Counted from the stretch's first letter, positions 14,421 to 25,433 are shown. The stretch is DNA of 64,000 nucleotides from Cladorhizidae sp. MBARI D1340-BT2 (GCA_028752905.1 JAQNBH010000010.1:21003308-21067307); one strand, 5' to 3'. Numbers and translations: made by a program. Notes: generated from the letters alone by a model not told the origin.

Positions 14421-15525
14421 TGTACCTAAACTGTTTCTATGGCAAACCTTCCTAGTACTAAAGGCTATAGACATGCTTTTGGGGTGTAGAATCACTTACA
14501 TAGGCTGCCAGATATCCTCTGGAATATGCTGTAGCTGAATCTCTGTGGGCTGGCATAATATACTATTACCTTATTATAAACTCTACATGACCATATAACA
14601 TGTGGAATAAAGATGGGCTGATATATGTAGATAATCATGTAGGTTGAAGGGCAGACACATGGAGCTATGTAGGCTATACCAGCTCCACTAAAAGTAATAG
14701 CCAGCATTCTAGCTTATGACTTACAGTATCATGGAAGAAAGTAACTTACATGTAGGATCCCTATTCTGGGCTTCTCTTAGGAAATAATAATTTGGGCAGT
14801 TGAGGCCTAGTTTTTTTGTCAGTTAGCTATCTAGACAGTGACCAGCTATAGATCATGCTACATGGTGGCTCTGCTTTGTAGAGCAAGATGCAACCAGAAC
14901 TTTGTCACCACACCCAGCTGGGTACTAATTAGAAATGTTGCTAACAAAGAATGGGTGTGACCCTAATAAGCACTGCATCACCTACGATAATATATACGGG
15001 GTGGGGACTTGGAATTGGCACTGGCGAAGTGTTGCTCTGTCTGACCATCCAATTGATAAACTTCAACCATTTCGATGCTAAGGTGAGTAGCTGAGCTTAG
15101 AAGTGCCATAGATCTTGTTAGCTAGCTAGCAATTTATTTCCTGTTTATAACTCAACTGTTTCTATGGCAAGTTTACTTAGTGCTGGAGGCTATAGAGTTG
15201 CTTCTGGGCCTTAGAAACACTTAGACTGGCAGATATATATCCTCTCAAATATGCCTTAGGGTCATATGAAAAGGGGAACATTGTGAGATGTACAGTATAA
15301 TGTGGTATTGATGGAGGCTGGGAACATCGTGCAGAGATGTACACTGTACAGTATGTTGAACATTCCAATAGCAAAAGTACATTCACAAACACATAGTCAC
15401 ACACATACACACATACACTGTATACTCACACACACTCACACACACACACACACACACTGCTGTTGTAGAACGGTTCTTGTGTTTTGTCCCGAGCTAATAA
15501 AAGGTTTGATTTCTTGGTGTCACAG
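14421..15525. other. non-coding stretch, probably helicase intron or upstream DNA
   Basis: No exon could be recognised. A segment around 14,428-14,530 recurs in diverged form at 15,138-15,255 (both contain AACTGTTTCTATGGCAA and AGGCTATAGA), so this is an old local duplication. A TATA-like run lies near 14,985, and a strong splice-donor-like GCTAAG|GTGAGT at about 15,080, but no supported exon precedes it. A CA-rich microsatellite fills 15,391-15,460. Confidence 0.6.
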
Positions 15526-15637
15526 GTTTAATGCCGACTCCGCAGGTTTATTGGTGGCCTCTGATGTGGCTGCTCGTGGTCTGGACTTCAAAGAGGTGGA
15601 TCATGTGATCCACTTCCAAGTGCCTATGAATACGGAG
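15526..15637 (+). CDS. DEAD-box RNA helicase exon (motif V region), DDX24-like
   Basis: An internal exon bounded by CACAG| and |GTGAGG. It encodes the end of the helicase C-terminal domain: residues LLVASDVAARGLDFKEVDHV form motif V, followed by IHFQVP. DEAD-box helicases unwind RNA using ATP; DDX24 (yeast Mak5) works in large-subunit ribosome assembly in the nucleolus. The exon ends in phase 0 after a Thr-Glu and joins in frame to 25,536-25,653, which supplies motif VI. The helicase assignment is firm. The DDX24 assignment rests on the flanking residues NADSAG and QVPMNTE and on the GPED motif in the next exon, and is less certain. Upstream exons are not visible; they may lie left of the minisatellite. 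Confidence 0.85.
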
Positions 15638-15659
15638 GTGAGGTGGAGTTAGCATAAAC

Positions 15660-16200
15660 CACCTTGACCCCACATCTGTCAACCTTGACCCCACTCGTGT
15701 CAACCTTGGGGATAGTGTAGAAGATAATGGGAGGGATGAGGGAGGTCTAGCAGCAGGTGGGGGTTCCACCAAATTTTCAACTTCCTTTCTCAATATTTCT
15801 GCCCCCTCCCAATATTCCTCTGTCCACCAATACCCCCTCCCCCAATATTCCCTCAACCCATTATATGTACATGTAGTTCTTCACACCCTATTCTAACCCT
15901 AACATTAGCATAACCTTAACCCTGGTATATCCTAACCTTAACATAACCTTAACCCAGGTATAACCCTAAGCTAGCATAACTTTAACCCTGGTATAGCTCT
16001 AACCACCTAGCATAACCTTAACCCTGGTATACCCTAACCCTTGCATAACCTTAACCCTATAGCCCTAACCTTAGCATAAGGTTAACCCTAGTATAACCCT
16101 AACCTTAGCATAACCTTACCTTAACCCTGGTATAGCCCTAACCTTAGCATAACCTTAGCATAACCTTAACCCTGGTATAGCCCTATCCTAGTCCTAGCTA
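15660..16200. repeat. degenerate CCTAACC-rich tandem repeat
   Basis: From about 15,890 to 16,195 the sequence is built of imperfect copies, each about 30 bp, of AACCCTGGTATAGCCCTAACC followed by TTAGCATAACCTT. Short CCCTAA pieces recall the animal telomere hexamer but never run in a pure array, so this is a minisatellite in the helicase intron. 15,660-15,890 shows nothing coding, only C-rich imperfect repeats of CCACCAATACCCCCTCCC type. Confidence 0.8.
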
Positions 16201-16345
16201 GTATGAGGTGGGCAACAATGTTGGGCATGTATATGACACTGCATGGAAAATTCCAGTTCTACTACTACTACTACTTTTACCGTATAATAAAATTAAGAAA
16301 AAATCCCCTTTTTTTTAAAAACTAAGCTAACCATAGGTACAGCCA

Positions 16346-17204
16346 CTACAAGAGTGCAGGTGTATGTATGTATTGTGTATTGCATGGGAAGCAAATAACA
16401 TTGCCAGCTAATCGTTTTTGGGTATTTGTGACTCCGAGGTCACAAGTTCTATTGGGGGGATAAACCTCTGGGCATGTCCGGCACTGGGACATGCGACTCT
16501 TAAGGTATTGAATGGCCAATCTCAGCAAGGAGAATGCTATCCAGCAGTAGAGCCAGGACATGGTCAAGCTGTGGTGCTGATCCAACTTCACAGCTGGGAT
16601 GCCATTCTCTTGTAAACATGACGTTGCCTCATTAGCCATCCCACCTGTTGCTGAGAGGACGATGTGGGTGTACGAGGTGCGTTCCACTTCCCATCGCCTT
16701 AGCTGGTACGCTCTCTTCCTCATTATCTCATGCCTCTTGTAACAAGGTGAGAGGGAGGTGAGGCATTGAAATGTTCTCTCAAAGCAGCCACCACACACCC
16801 CATTAGCCGCTACGTATGTCGAGGCGTGCTTGGTCCTCCTTGTTGGCAGTGTTGTACTTCAGTGTTCCACCTGACAGTGGCTGTAGTTCTGGCTCCATGC
16901 ACACATTTGAACAGAATTCTGCAAGCAGGTTGGCTGTGAGGCCACAGACCTCATTGTGATATATCGACGGGGAGCCACCTTTGGGGCAAGACATCGCATG
17001 CTCAACTGAGAGACTTGAGCTACATACATGCACAGCTTGGTGGTGAGTGAGAGGGAGTCCAGCCATACCTCAGTGCGAGGGCTTCCAGGAATGCACCTCT
17101 GTTCAGGGAAAACCCGTGCTCTATGGTAAGGCTGTCAGCCAGCTGGACGAGCCCTTCTCCTGTACCAGTTCCAAAGCTCTCCTCAGCGAGCCTGGGACGC
17201 TGTC
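16346..17204 (-). pseudogene. C-terminal Cys/His and endonuclease-like part of the retroelement
   Basis: The piece at 16,803-17,066 carries SLSVEHAMSCPKGGSPSIYH, a Cys/His motif, followed by LTANLLAEFCSNVCMEPELQ and an RLDI segment typical of the start of the presumed nuclease domain. The next piece, 16,400-16,798, has CYKRHEIMRKRAYQLR, a Ser-Ala-Thr-Gly-Gly-Met motif and LTMSWLYCWIAFSLLRLAIQ, which I associate with the C-terminus of this element type. The central part of the nuclease between these pieces is missing or shifted. Function is inferred from the element type, not seen. Confidence 0.6.
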
Positions 17205-18830
17205 TCACAGATTGGCTTCAGCATCTTTGAAATTTGTTCTCCTAGCAGAGGCAGAGATCAGGCTGGCTATGGTGTCATAAGAATAATCATCTCTTCTCTG
17301 CAGGCTCACTTCAGTCAGAGGTTGTGCCACTTTGAGTGAAGCCTCAAGCTCCAGTGTGGAATTCTCAGCTGGATTGAATTTGCCTAGTCCTCGAAAGCTT
17401 GCTGGTAGAGCCATCAGCTGGCGGTCAAGGTCGTTGAGTGGAGATTGACCTGTCAATATTGGAAACTTCAAGCGAATGACATTCTTGATTGGTTGTAGAC
17501 GTTTCCTAGTGTCTGCAACTACCCTCGACAGAAAAGACCATTTGCTGGTGAGCCCGTGGGTGTAGGCTGCAGACACTGCTTGTGGTTGAGTGCAGGCCAC
17601 CTTAGCTAGTGCGTCTATCTCCTCACACCATCCCTCTACTTTGTCCTCCAGGAATTTCTTCTTGAACTCAATGGAGCCCAAGGGAGCACCAAGGTGTGGT
17701 CTTCCCTTCTTCGTGATCTCCACTTCCATCCCAGCAAATGCCTCCTTTGCAGCTTCATAATGTTCCTCCTTTTGTGATGAGCCAGGTCTTGGTGGCCGTG
17801 GTAAAATACCCATGACCTGGCCCCATGAGGTTGATCTCACACCACCACTTACGGAGGTCCAATACATGTATTGTAGCTTCCCTACACCAGCTGCATCAAC
17901 AGCATACCACGTCTGATGGACCTTCGCACAATAAAGGAGCCATCCATGGAGAGTATTACACTGCCATCCATGAAGAGCTCAGGTGGTTCTCTGTAGGTGT
18001 TGATGAGAACTGTGGACAATGATGGACATATGTACAGTGTATGCACTGTACATTATGCAGAGCACCTTGTCTGTTCAGTGTGTTGAATGCATTGGAGGCC
18101 ACGAGCAGGGATGCTTCTGTTTCATCGTCATCGAAGGGCATCCTCACTCTGAGCACACCTGCCTCAATCCCCGCCATTTGGCCAGCGCAGAGCCGCATCG
18201 AGCCTGCGGCTTCTTGCACGTCACCCTTCAGGACTGACAGGATAGCTTTGGCAATGATTCGCCTGACAGTCTCTCCAATACCAATTGGACCCACTCCTGG
18301 GTTCTTGTTCAAGGCTATCAGTCTACTCACCATGAGAGCTGAGATGCTACTTGTGTTGACCAAACATGTGCACAGATGCTTTGTCGTTGCTGCCAGGGAT
18401 TGGCATAGTTCATCTGACAATGAGGCAAGGGAACAGCTTGGTCTTCTCCACCCCCAAGCATCTACCCCTGCAGGACCAGCTGCTCAAGGTTCCATGCACA
18501 GAGCCACTGACCTTATGCTGCTGGCTTCCAAAGCATCAAAGATGACTGGGTGAACTGGTTCCGGCTCTAGGTCACTGATGGAATCTGAGTTGATTGGAGT
18601 GCCTTGTCTACCAGGATATCTCTAACCTTCCAATTACCAGAGGCAACTGAATCAATCACTTCATCCAGATGGAGTGTGGTTCCAGCATCTTTGTTGGATA
18701 GAAGGCAAAGGGCAGCCTTAGTCTTCCCAAGAAATATCCGTCCTGCAAAAGACCTGGATAGGATGCTATCATTTTTCTTTGAGATGTTGGTATTGTTCAG
18801 GTATGAGTATATTTGCCTTGGCCTCTGATA
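17205..18830 (-). pseudogene. reverse transcriptase core, inactive
   Basis: Minus-strand fragments run from the linker (IFLGKTKAALCLLSNKDAGT, about 18,740) through the fingers (ALNKNPGVGPIGIGETVRRI, about 18,290) to the palm and thumb (KKGRPHLGAPLGSIEF, about 17,690; LALPASFRGLGKFNP region, about 17,380). Three lesions are visible. Motif A reads LLVASNAF where an aspartate is expected between V and A. The motif B segment is missing, as the frame jumps at about 17,930. The motif C box reads YAVD (17,895-17,906) where YADD is expected. Any one of these would abolish polymerase activity. Several frameshifts separate the pieces. Confidence 0.75.
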
Positions 18831-19561
18831 GCAGCTCTTGTAGGTCTCCTTCTAAACAAGTCTTCTGTCTTCTCTGAAGGCAAGCAATGCGGTCTTTGGT
18901 TTTTGAGGTCCGTGATGGCTTCTGCAGAAGTAGGATCGGCAAGACTGTGGTGGCCTTGATTGCCATTCATTCCAGTTAAGAAGCAGCTGAAAATGCCCCA
19001 AATAGCCTGGCCAGTTCAGATAGAAAAGCTGATCCCACTTTGCCATATGTTCCATGAATGGATTTGGTTTCCAGTACACACTCCCTGAAAGCTTGATTGA
19101 GCATTTCTGTGGCCCCCCAGGTGAATATATACCCTCTGCAGGAGGTCAGGGAGTTTGCTTGGTACATATCTGCTGGTGGCATTTTAAGAAGAGCCTTCAT
19201 CATCATCGTCAGTCACAGACACATCAGACTGTGCCACTGGAAGAATCAGCTGCAGTATCTGTGTTCTGGCATCTTCCCACCTTGCTTGTCTGGCAGCTAG
19301 AGCATACGTAGCTGTCCTTTCTTGGCACAGACACAGTTCCTGCAACTCCTGACTTGTTGCACAGGCAGCAAACCATCCTTGCTAATATACTTCTAAATAA
19401 TGCCCATCATAAACAGCCTTGTCAACAACTCGCAGGTTGTTGGTTTTGAAGCACCTGATACATTCAGTGTTGAAGACACCATGCTGTCTTCCCCAGTGGC
19501 TGATTGACATGAACTTAGCTACATACAAGTAGAGCATTTAGACAACTTCTATTACTTATGT

Positions 19562-19683
19562 GGTTGGTAAGGGGTCAATACTACTACTACACTACTTATA
19601 TATTACTACTACTACTACTATACTACCACTACTTATTACTACATTATTATTAACACTGCTGTTGCTACCACTAGTACTACATG
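19562..19683. repeat. (ACT)n microsatellite, left part
   Basis: Imperfect ACT/ACC trinucleotide run. It continues on the far side of the Tc1-type element (25,434-25,520), so the element landed inside an ACT microsatellite. Confidence 0.85.
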
Positions 19684-19685
19684 TA

Positions 19686-19735
19686 CAGTAGAGGCAAAAA
19701 AAAATTTTACGTACCGTTGCGGGTTAACGTTCAAC
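19686..19735 (+). repeat. left terminal inverted repeat of Tc1-type element
   Basis: Begins CAGTAGAGGC next to a TA. Pairs with 25,382-25,431. About 40 bp align with several mismatches and small gaps. Confidence 0.8.
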
Positions 19736-20083
19736 GCAGAAACCTTTCTTAAGAAACGCTCAAGCAATGCTCAAGGAACGCACAGGCAACTCTCAAGCAA
19801 CGTATTGCGAACGCAACTCACGAACCGTTATTTAATTACCCGAAACAATCAAATGCGGTATCCTACACCACGTGTTTAATTTTTTTATATTTTTTTAATA
19901 TTTTTTTGCTTCTCAGTATCATAAATTTTGCATAGGGAGATGTACAGTTGCATATGTGAGTGGGAGTACTGATGGTCAGCCAGGCCGGGTGCACTGACTG
20001 CCTTGAACATGCAATGGTAAAAATTAAAAAAAACTTGTAGTAGCTATGGATGGGGCAAGAATTTAAATAAGATTAGACAAAAA

Positions 20084-20848
20084 TCAAAAACTTATGATAT
20101 GGGGTGTGTGTGAGCAAGAGGCACAAGGACACTGTAAATGATAGGTACATGGAGAAGAGCGGTCAAATGTGTTCAGGAAATGGTTCCACAACTTTTCTTT
20201 GACTTTCTCTCTGATGATGGCTGAGGATTTTTCCAAGTCAATCTGTGGGATGGTGTTCCATAGTCTTGGCAAACGGTTGAAGTAAGAGAAATGAACTGTT
20301 GAAGATGTTGAACGTTTGTGGCACATTTTTGTGTATGTGGCTGACCTGGTTCCATTTGTTCTAAATGATATGTAGTCTCTGATGTCGAAATGGCTTGCAG
20401 GGGACTTCAGGTTCCTAACACAGAAGACTATGTCATTAAGTTCATACTCCCCCATGAGCGGGAGAATCTTCAGTGCCATTAACCTCGACTTGTAATCCGA
20501 TGTATAATCATTGAGTATATACTTCGTGGCTCTCCTCTGAATCTTTTCTGATTTAGTTACGTCCTTTATAAAGTGAGGTCTCCATACCTGTGAGCAGCAT
20601 AGAAGCTGGGTACGAATAAGGGTGATGTAGAGTAGCTTCTTAGCATGTACTGATTGTACAGAGTGGAAGGTACGCCGTAGGAGCCCAAGGGTTTTGTATG
20701 CCCTGGATGCCAGATAGTCGTAATGGGCATTCCAAGTGAGATTAGAGGATGTGATGACACCAAGGTCCTTGTGATCTTTCCTCACAGGTATCGGATGTTC
20801 ATTGAGGATGTAAGTTGTATTCATAATGTTAGGATGGTGGAAGGTCAT
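20084..20848 (-). pseudogene. LINE C-terminal region (thumb and Cys motif)
   Basis: A 254-codon open frame. It includes DHKDLGVITSSNLTWNAHYD, SRAYKTLGLLRRTF, KIQRRATKYILNDYTSDYKS, ALKILPLMGEYELNDIVF and a terminal Cys/His cluster (CTYHLQCPCASC). This is the typical C-terminal part of CR1/Jockey-like LINE polymerases. It stays open as a relic of the dead copy; the fusion to the upstream palm at 20,848 is by deletion. Confidence 0.8.
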
Positions 20849-21481
20849 TAATATAGACCAAAAACAGAAGAGGGCCCAAATTACTGCCCTGGGGGACCCC
20901 CGAGATCACAGGTAACAGTTCAGAGCGGCTACTCCCCAGACATACACATTGCTGTCTCCCAATCAAATATCCCTGAAACCACAACCATAAATCACCACAT
21001 ACACCCATGGATGCATCTGAGCTTGTAGAGGAGTTCATTGTGGGGAACACTGTCAAATGCCTTGGAGAAGTCTAAAAAGATTACATCAGATTGCAAGCAT
21101 GAACTTACAGACTTGTGTATATATATTGCTGTAGAACACTAGGAGTTGCTGCAGGGTAGAACGTCCACTAAGGAATCCAAACTGTGCAGTGGACATTAAT
21201 GGCTCCAAGAACTCTATGCATTTATTGTATATAATGCGTTCAAGGACTTTGGATGTTGAGCTGAGGAGGGATATTGGTCTGTAATTCTCAACTGATCCTC
21301 TATCACCTGTCTTGTGTATTGGAGTTATTCTGTGTATGCGCCATTCTGCAGGAATTCTATGCTGTGTTAGGCTCTTTACGAATAGGTGCCGTAGAGGCTC
21401 ACAAAGCGGTAAAGCACATAGCTTTAAAACTTTCGGTCCAATCCCGTCTAGTCCCATTGATTTACTGGTATCAAGTGACAA
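20849..21481 (-). pseudogene. LINE reverse transcriptase, fingers and palm fragment
   Basis: Motifs in order: KSMGLDGIGPKVLKLCALPL, then IHRITPIHKTGD, NYRPISLLSSTSKVLERIIY, AQFGFLSGRSTLQQLL, a frame break, [20 protein letters not shown]. These are RT motifs 0 to B. Motif C (FADD) is absent because the frame runs straight from the YINDLP box into the C-terminal region at about 20,848. Confidence 0.85.
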
Positions 21482-21943
21482 TCAAGTGACATCAGGACTT
21501 TGATTACATCTGATTCTGTAATATCCATTGATGACAGTGTAATCAACTTCTCTGACATTTCCACTGGGGAAGGCAATGTATACGAGCTCTTTGTGTAGAC
21601 TGTGCAGAAGTAGTTGTTGAATAGAGTCGAACTTTCGGAGTCTGATGTAGCAATAATAGAGCCATGGAATACTGTTGATGGAATGGCACCACCCTTCTGG
21701 ATGTGACTGATATATTTGAAAATACCTGAGCTATCTGCATTTGAGAAGGTCGTTATTAGGTTGGTTTCGTAGTGGGCCTTAGCTGTCTATGATGCTACAC
21801 AAAAGGTTTCCTCTGCTTCTCTCAGCTTAACTTTCTTGAGTGGATTTAGCTTTCTGTTAAATTTTCTTCTTATGTTTTCAAACATTTGCTTTGGTGACGA
21901 AGTTCAGCAGAAAACCATTTAGGTAGTTGAGATGATCTCAATT

Positions 21944-22360
21944 TCACTTTTGGGATGAAACGTTCCATTGCAGATGTAACAGCATGTTGATGATAGCCCA
22001 GATATCCTCTACATCTTCCAGCTCTAGTGCCATGCACAAGCCAGAGTTTTCACCATCTATTAGATAGTTGCAGAGTCCTTCCCAATCAGCTTTTGTGTAG
22101 TCAAATACTACTGATGAGTCCAAACGCTTTGCACTTGCCCCAGCCACTCTTAGCTTGAAGGAGACCAAATAGTGGTCAGTAGGGATAGGAACTTTCTGAG
22201 ACTTGACTACTTCAATCGAACACAATAAGTCCTCCTCATTTGTCATCACTAGATCCATGGTATTACCTTTCTCATGAGTAGGGCCTTGGACAAGCTGAGA
22301 TAGGTTATTGTTAAACACAAATTCACAGAACTGTTTGGAGATAGTGAGAGGGTATCCCAA
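21944..22360 (-). pseudogene. LINE endonuclease domain, C-terminal half
   Basis: Encodes FNNNLSQLVQGPTHEKGN, then MDLVMTN and PIPTDHYLVSFKL. The Thr-Asp-His triad of the endonuclease is present (PTDHYLV). It continues into a linker toward the reverse transcriptase with further frame breaks between 21,944 and 21,490. Confidence 0.75.
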
Positions 22361-22436
22361 TTTATATCGGGATAGTTGAAGTCGCCAACCAGAACCAGTT
22401 GATTGTGGAGATTCCGTAATGAGGTTAGGTAATTGA

Positions 22437-22778
22437 TTAATGACCTATGATAGGTGTCTGGAGCAGAAGGTGCAATATATACTGTACAAAGTGTAATTGC
22501 ATGTGGATATCCGTAACTACCTCGAGATCTTTTGGGGATGGAACTAAAGAACTTGTGATTGTATCTCTGACTGCAACCATCACCTCACCGCCTCTATTAG
22601 CTCTGTCCTTTCTATATAATATACTGTAACCTGTTGGCAGAATTTCCTTGTCAAAAATTGAGTCAGACAACCAGATTTCAGTACAACATATTATTGTGGG
22701 GTCCGAAGAATAGACAAAGGCAGTAAAAGGTGAGAGTTTGTTAACTAGACTTCTTGTGTTCAAAAGACAGACATCCAC
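22437..22778 (-). pseudogene. LINE endonuclease domain, N-terminal half
   Basis: Encodes LLNTRSLVNKLSPFTAFV, then CCTEIWLSDSI, with the conserved Thr-Glu-x-Trp-Leu of APE-type LINE endonucleases (the Glu binds metal), then YRKDRANRGGEVMVAV. These enzymes nick the target to prime reverse transcription. The frame breaks at about 22,437, before the remaining half. Confidence 0.8.
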
Positions 22779-23274
22779 ATGGGTTGACTGTCAATCTGAA
22801 CTGCAATGACTTGGGGTTAGAGACAAAGTGGAGGTTAACTCATCTGAGCTGGTTGATGTAGAAGATGGAGATGGAAACTGAGGGGAGGAAGATACATCAG
22901 GCATGGCATGCTTAGTAGATGTCATTTTCAAGATCTTTTGTTTGTCGGTGCTTGTAGCCTGTGAATTGGCTGCACTGTCTGAGCTTTTTAAGGAAATTGA
23001 GGCAGAGGGATGGGCAGAAGGCTCACTGGTTGGCTGTACAAGCTCGAAAACATTGTTAGAAACCCTGGCATGGGCGTTTCCATGGACATATATGGTTGAC
23101 TGGCGGATTTTGATGTCCGATCTGCTTGTGCCTTCCTCAATTAGAGACCACCTCTCTTTGAGTAGCAATTTCTCTGAATTTCTCTCCTGTTTTGTGAGAT
23201 CCTTCCTGATGCCGATTGAGCTCCTAAAACTACTTTTCTTTTGACAAGATGCTCGTAAAGTCAGTCGGCCTACT

Positions 23275-24080
23275 GTTGATCACTGTTGGGTTTTGTTGCA
23301 GCTTCTACTTTTGATTTGTCCTGGGAATGGCTTACAGAAGAACTCTCGCTGCTACCTTCGCTCTAAGCAGCAAGTGTAACACTAGGCAGAACTCCAATGG
23401 CTTGAACCTCTAGCGCCTATCTGTGGTAGTGACCCAGCCTTTACTTGCAGTCTAGTTGTTAGTATTATTTAGTAACGTTCAAGAAAACGAAACCCCCCAA
23501 AAATATAAGCTAGAAAAGTGGATCCAGTAATGATAATTATACAGACTATTGTTTGGTCTTTTGCCAGAATGAAAGTTCTGGGTGGCTGTACCAAGCAGCA
23601 ATGTTTTAGGGGGCTCCTCAGTGGGAGTGGTAGGTCAAGGCAGTGAGGGTGATAGACCCCACCACCACAGATGTAGAGAGTGAAGAACTGTAATCCTCGT
23701 CTTCCATGACAGGCTTGAATTCTTCCTCCATGGCTGCCTGGTAACTGCATTTCAAAATAGTAAATCACACCTGAATTTGATTTAAGAATTTGATTTAAAA
23801 CTTACCAATAGCTGAAATCTTGCCTTTATATGGACTGGACAACTATATAGTTGTTTTTTTAATTATCATTATTTTATATCTTCTTATTGATAATTTTCTT
23901 ATTGATAATTTTCTTATTGATAATTTGGGGGAAAAACACCTCCAGTACCACCAAAACACACAAAAGTTTTGCCAACTTGATATCAAGAAGCATTGCTTGG
24001 TAAGTGATTTCCAAATAAACCTCCCCGTGGGCCGACCCTCCAGGTGTCTGTTCTACTTCTGACATCTACAGTTAATCAAA
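23275..24080. other. transposon interior without recognisable gene
   Basis: Between the LINE and the Tc1 transposase remnant. Contains three tandem TTGATAATTTTCTTA-type 15-bp repeats at 23,885-23,925 and otherwise nothing I can identify. Confidence 0.5.
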
Positions 24081-24089
24081 ATTGTGTTA

Positions 24090-25070
24090 TGCTGTCCCCC
24101 AGTTCAGCTTTGGACTTGGGCTTCACTTCTCTCCTGATGAACTCGTTCAACTCGTGTCACAGGTCTTAAATGGGGTTGGCATCTGGAAACTCAGGAGGCA
24201 TCCTCCATCAATTTATATCGAACAATTCCTAGCCAGCCTGGCTGTACGTTTGGGGTCAGTGTCCTGCATGAAGCGGTAATGGGAGCAAACGTCCTTTACA
24301 AAGGGTAAAAAGGGTCTGGTGAAGAATTTGAACAAAAAGTGGGGCTCTCTCATAATACTGGCCCACACATGCACCTTCACCAAATGCTTCACGCTATAAT
24401 ATAAACAGAGGTTTAAAACACCAGAGTATATACACCTTATTACACAAACATAATACAACATGAATCATATCTTGGCTTGTTCTTTCGTGCCTGCCTTATA
24501 CCCCCCAAAAAGCCTATGTGTTTCCAATTGAACTGTGCACTCGTCTGTCCATTGGCTGCCTCTTCAAGGTTCTGCCTGTCTCGCTCCAATCTAAATGATA
24601 CCGCTATTGATCATGTTAATTACACGAGTCACTATACCAATTCACCAGTGTTCTATATCAATATCTTGCCCTAGTCTTAAGGCAAAACATCTACAAAGTC
24701 CCTAAACTATATATATATATATATATATATAGGTATATATATTTTTAATCCAATGGCTTATCCCAATCGGCACATTGGCTCTAGCCAAAATACCATCAAG
24801 ACCCAGGCCTAGATTATCATTAGCCACTAGCAACCAACATAGCTTCAGTGTGACACAGAAAGCTTCTAAACTAGATATTAACTTTCACATAGCTCCATCC
24901 CAAAACTAGTTGAACACAAACCTTGTTGGCTCTTATGCCTCAAAATATCAACACAAGCAATGTCCTGCAAAGCAAGACTGGGTTCCCTTCTCTGTGAAGG
25001 AGAACTGCAGTTGGTATGCTGTCTTCTCATCATCTTCCAGCATCTTTTCCACCACGAGTTTTGGGCCAGC
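24090..25070 (-). pseudogene. Tc1-like DDE transposase, degraded
   Basis: Minus-strand pieces in order: a helix-turn-helix segment KLVVEKMLEDDEKTAYQLQF (about 25,055-24,995); the first catalytic region WTDECTVQLETHRLF (about 24,555); VKVHVWASIM (about 24,375); the second catalytic region RFMQDTDPKRTARLARN (about 24,265); and PPEFPDANPI, a stop, DL, a stop, HELNEFIRREVKPKSKAEL (24,200-24,105). The stop after PDANPI replaces the third acidic residue expected in PDLNPIEN. The enzyme would cut and paste its own transposon. Frameshifts and stops show it is inactive. The family match is from its motifs; the TA-flanked inverted repeats around it agree. Confidence 0.85.
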
Positions 25071-25381
25071 AATAAAAAACGATCTCCCGCTCCATGGCTG
25101 TAAGGCGATACCAGTCTCTCGCAGTGCGACAAAACTGGACGCTTTGCCTTGTTTCTGTCACGCCCTCCTTCAAAACACAGACGATAGCTGCAGCATTGAA
25201 TCCTCTAGATCCTAAAGAATAGAATTCTGTTGCTTATAATAAAATATGGCATCTTGATTCCGAAAAAGAATAACCAATGACAGTTAGCGCCTTCGTCGAT
25301 CTGGCATGAACTAATGAAATTCAATTTTACTACGCTTAATTAACGATCCCTGCCTAACGAACGGTACAGCAACGCTGCGTA

Positions 25382-25431
25382 CCACAAACGTCCAACGCAA
25401 ACGGTACGCAAAGTTTTTTTTGTCTCTACTG
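25382..25431 (-). repeat. right terminal inverted repeat of Tc1-type element
   Basis: Reverse complement begins CAGTAGAGAC and is followed outside by TA. Pairs with 19,686-19,735. Confidence 0.8.
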
Positions 25432-25433
25432 TA

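Larger units (their letters stand above)
16346..19330 (-). mobile_element. degraded reverse-transcriptase retroelement
   Basis: On the minus strand, reading from about 19,300 down to 16,346, broken frames together resemble one long retroelement polyprotein: an N-terminal region, a reverse transcriptase, then a Cys/His and endonuclease-like C-terminal part. I recognise the type from multicopy invertebrate retroelements with RT signatures of the form GETVRRIIAKAI and SVEHAMSCPKGG. I cannot assign a clade safely; DIRS-like or a non-LTR group are both possible. Frameshifts, internal deletions and missing catalytic residues make it a fossil. It lies antisense to the helicase gene inside its intron. 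No terminal repeats could be found. Confidence 0.75.
20060..23270 (-). mobile_element. LINE (APE-endonuclease, CR1/Jockey-like), defective
   Basis: On minus, from 23,270 down to 20,060, there is an N-terminal linker with ERWSLIEEGTSRSDIKIRQS, an apurinic-type endonuclease, a reverse transcriptase and a C-terminal region. The domain order is that of APE-class non-LTR retrotransposons. The reading frame is broken in at least five places and the catalytic FADD box is deleted, so the copy is dead. It lies inside the Tc1-type transposon and is thus younger than it. No clear poly(A) tail or target duplication was found. Confidence 0.85.
19686..25431. mobile_element. Tc1/mariner-type transposon carrying a nested LINE
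   Basis: The ends are inverted copies of each other: the left starts CAGTAGAGGCAAAAAAAA, followed by TTTTACGTACCGTT, and the right, read on minus, starts CAGTAGAGACAAAAAAAACT followed by TTGCGTACCGTTTGCG. Both ends abut the dinucleotide TA (19,684-19,685 and 25,432-25,433), the target duplication of Tc1/mariner elements. A degraded Tc1-like transposase lies inside on minus (24,090-25,070). About 3.2 kb of the 5.7 kb is a younger LINE insertion at 20,060-23,270. The element sits in the helicase intron, inside an ACT microsatellite. Confidence 0.85.

Noticed and set aside
15890..16195. True interstitial telomere array
   Set aside because: No run of pure hexamer repeats; unit is about 30 bp and imperfect.
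24082..24279. 65-codon plus-strand frame
   Set aside because: Antisense shadow of the Tc1-type transposase end.
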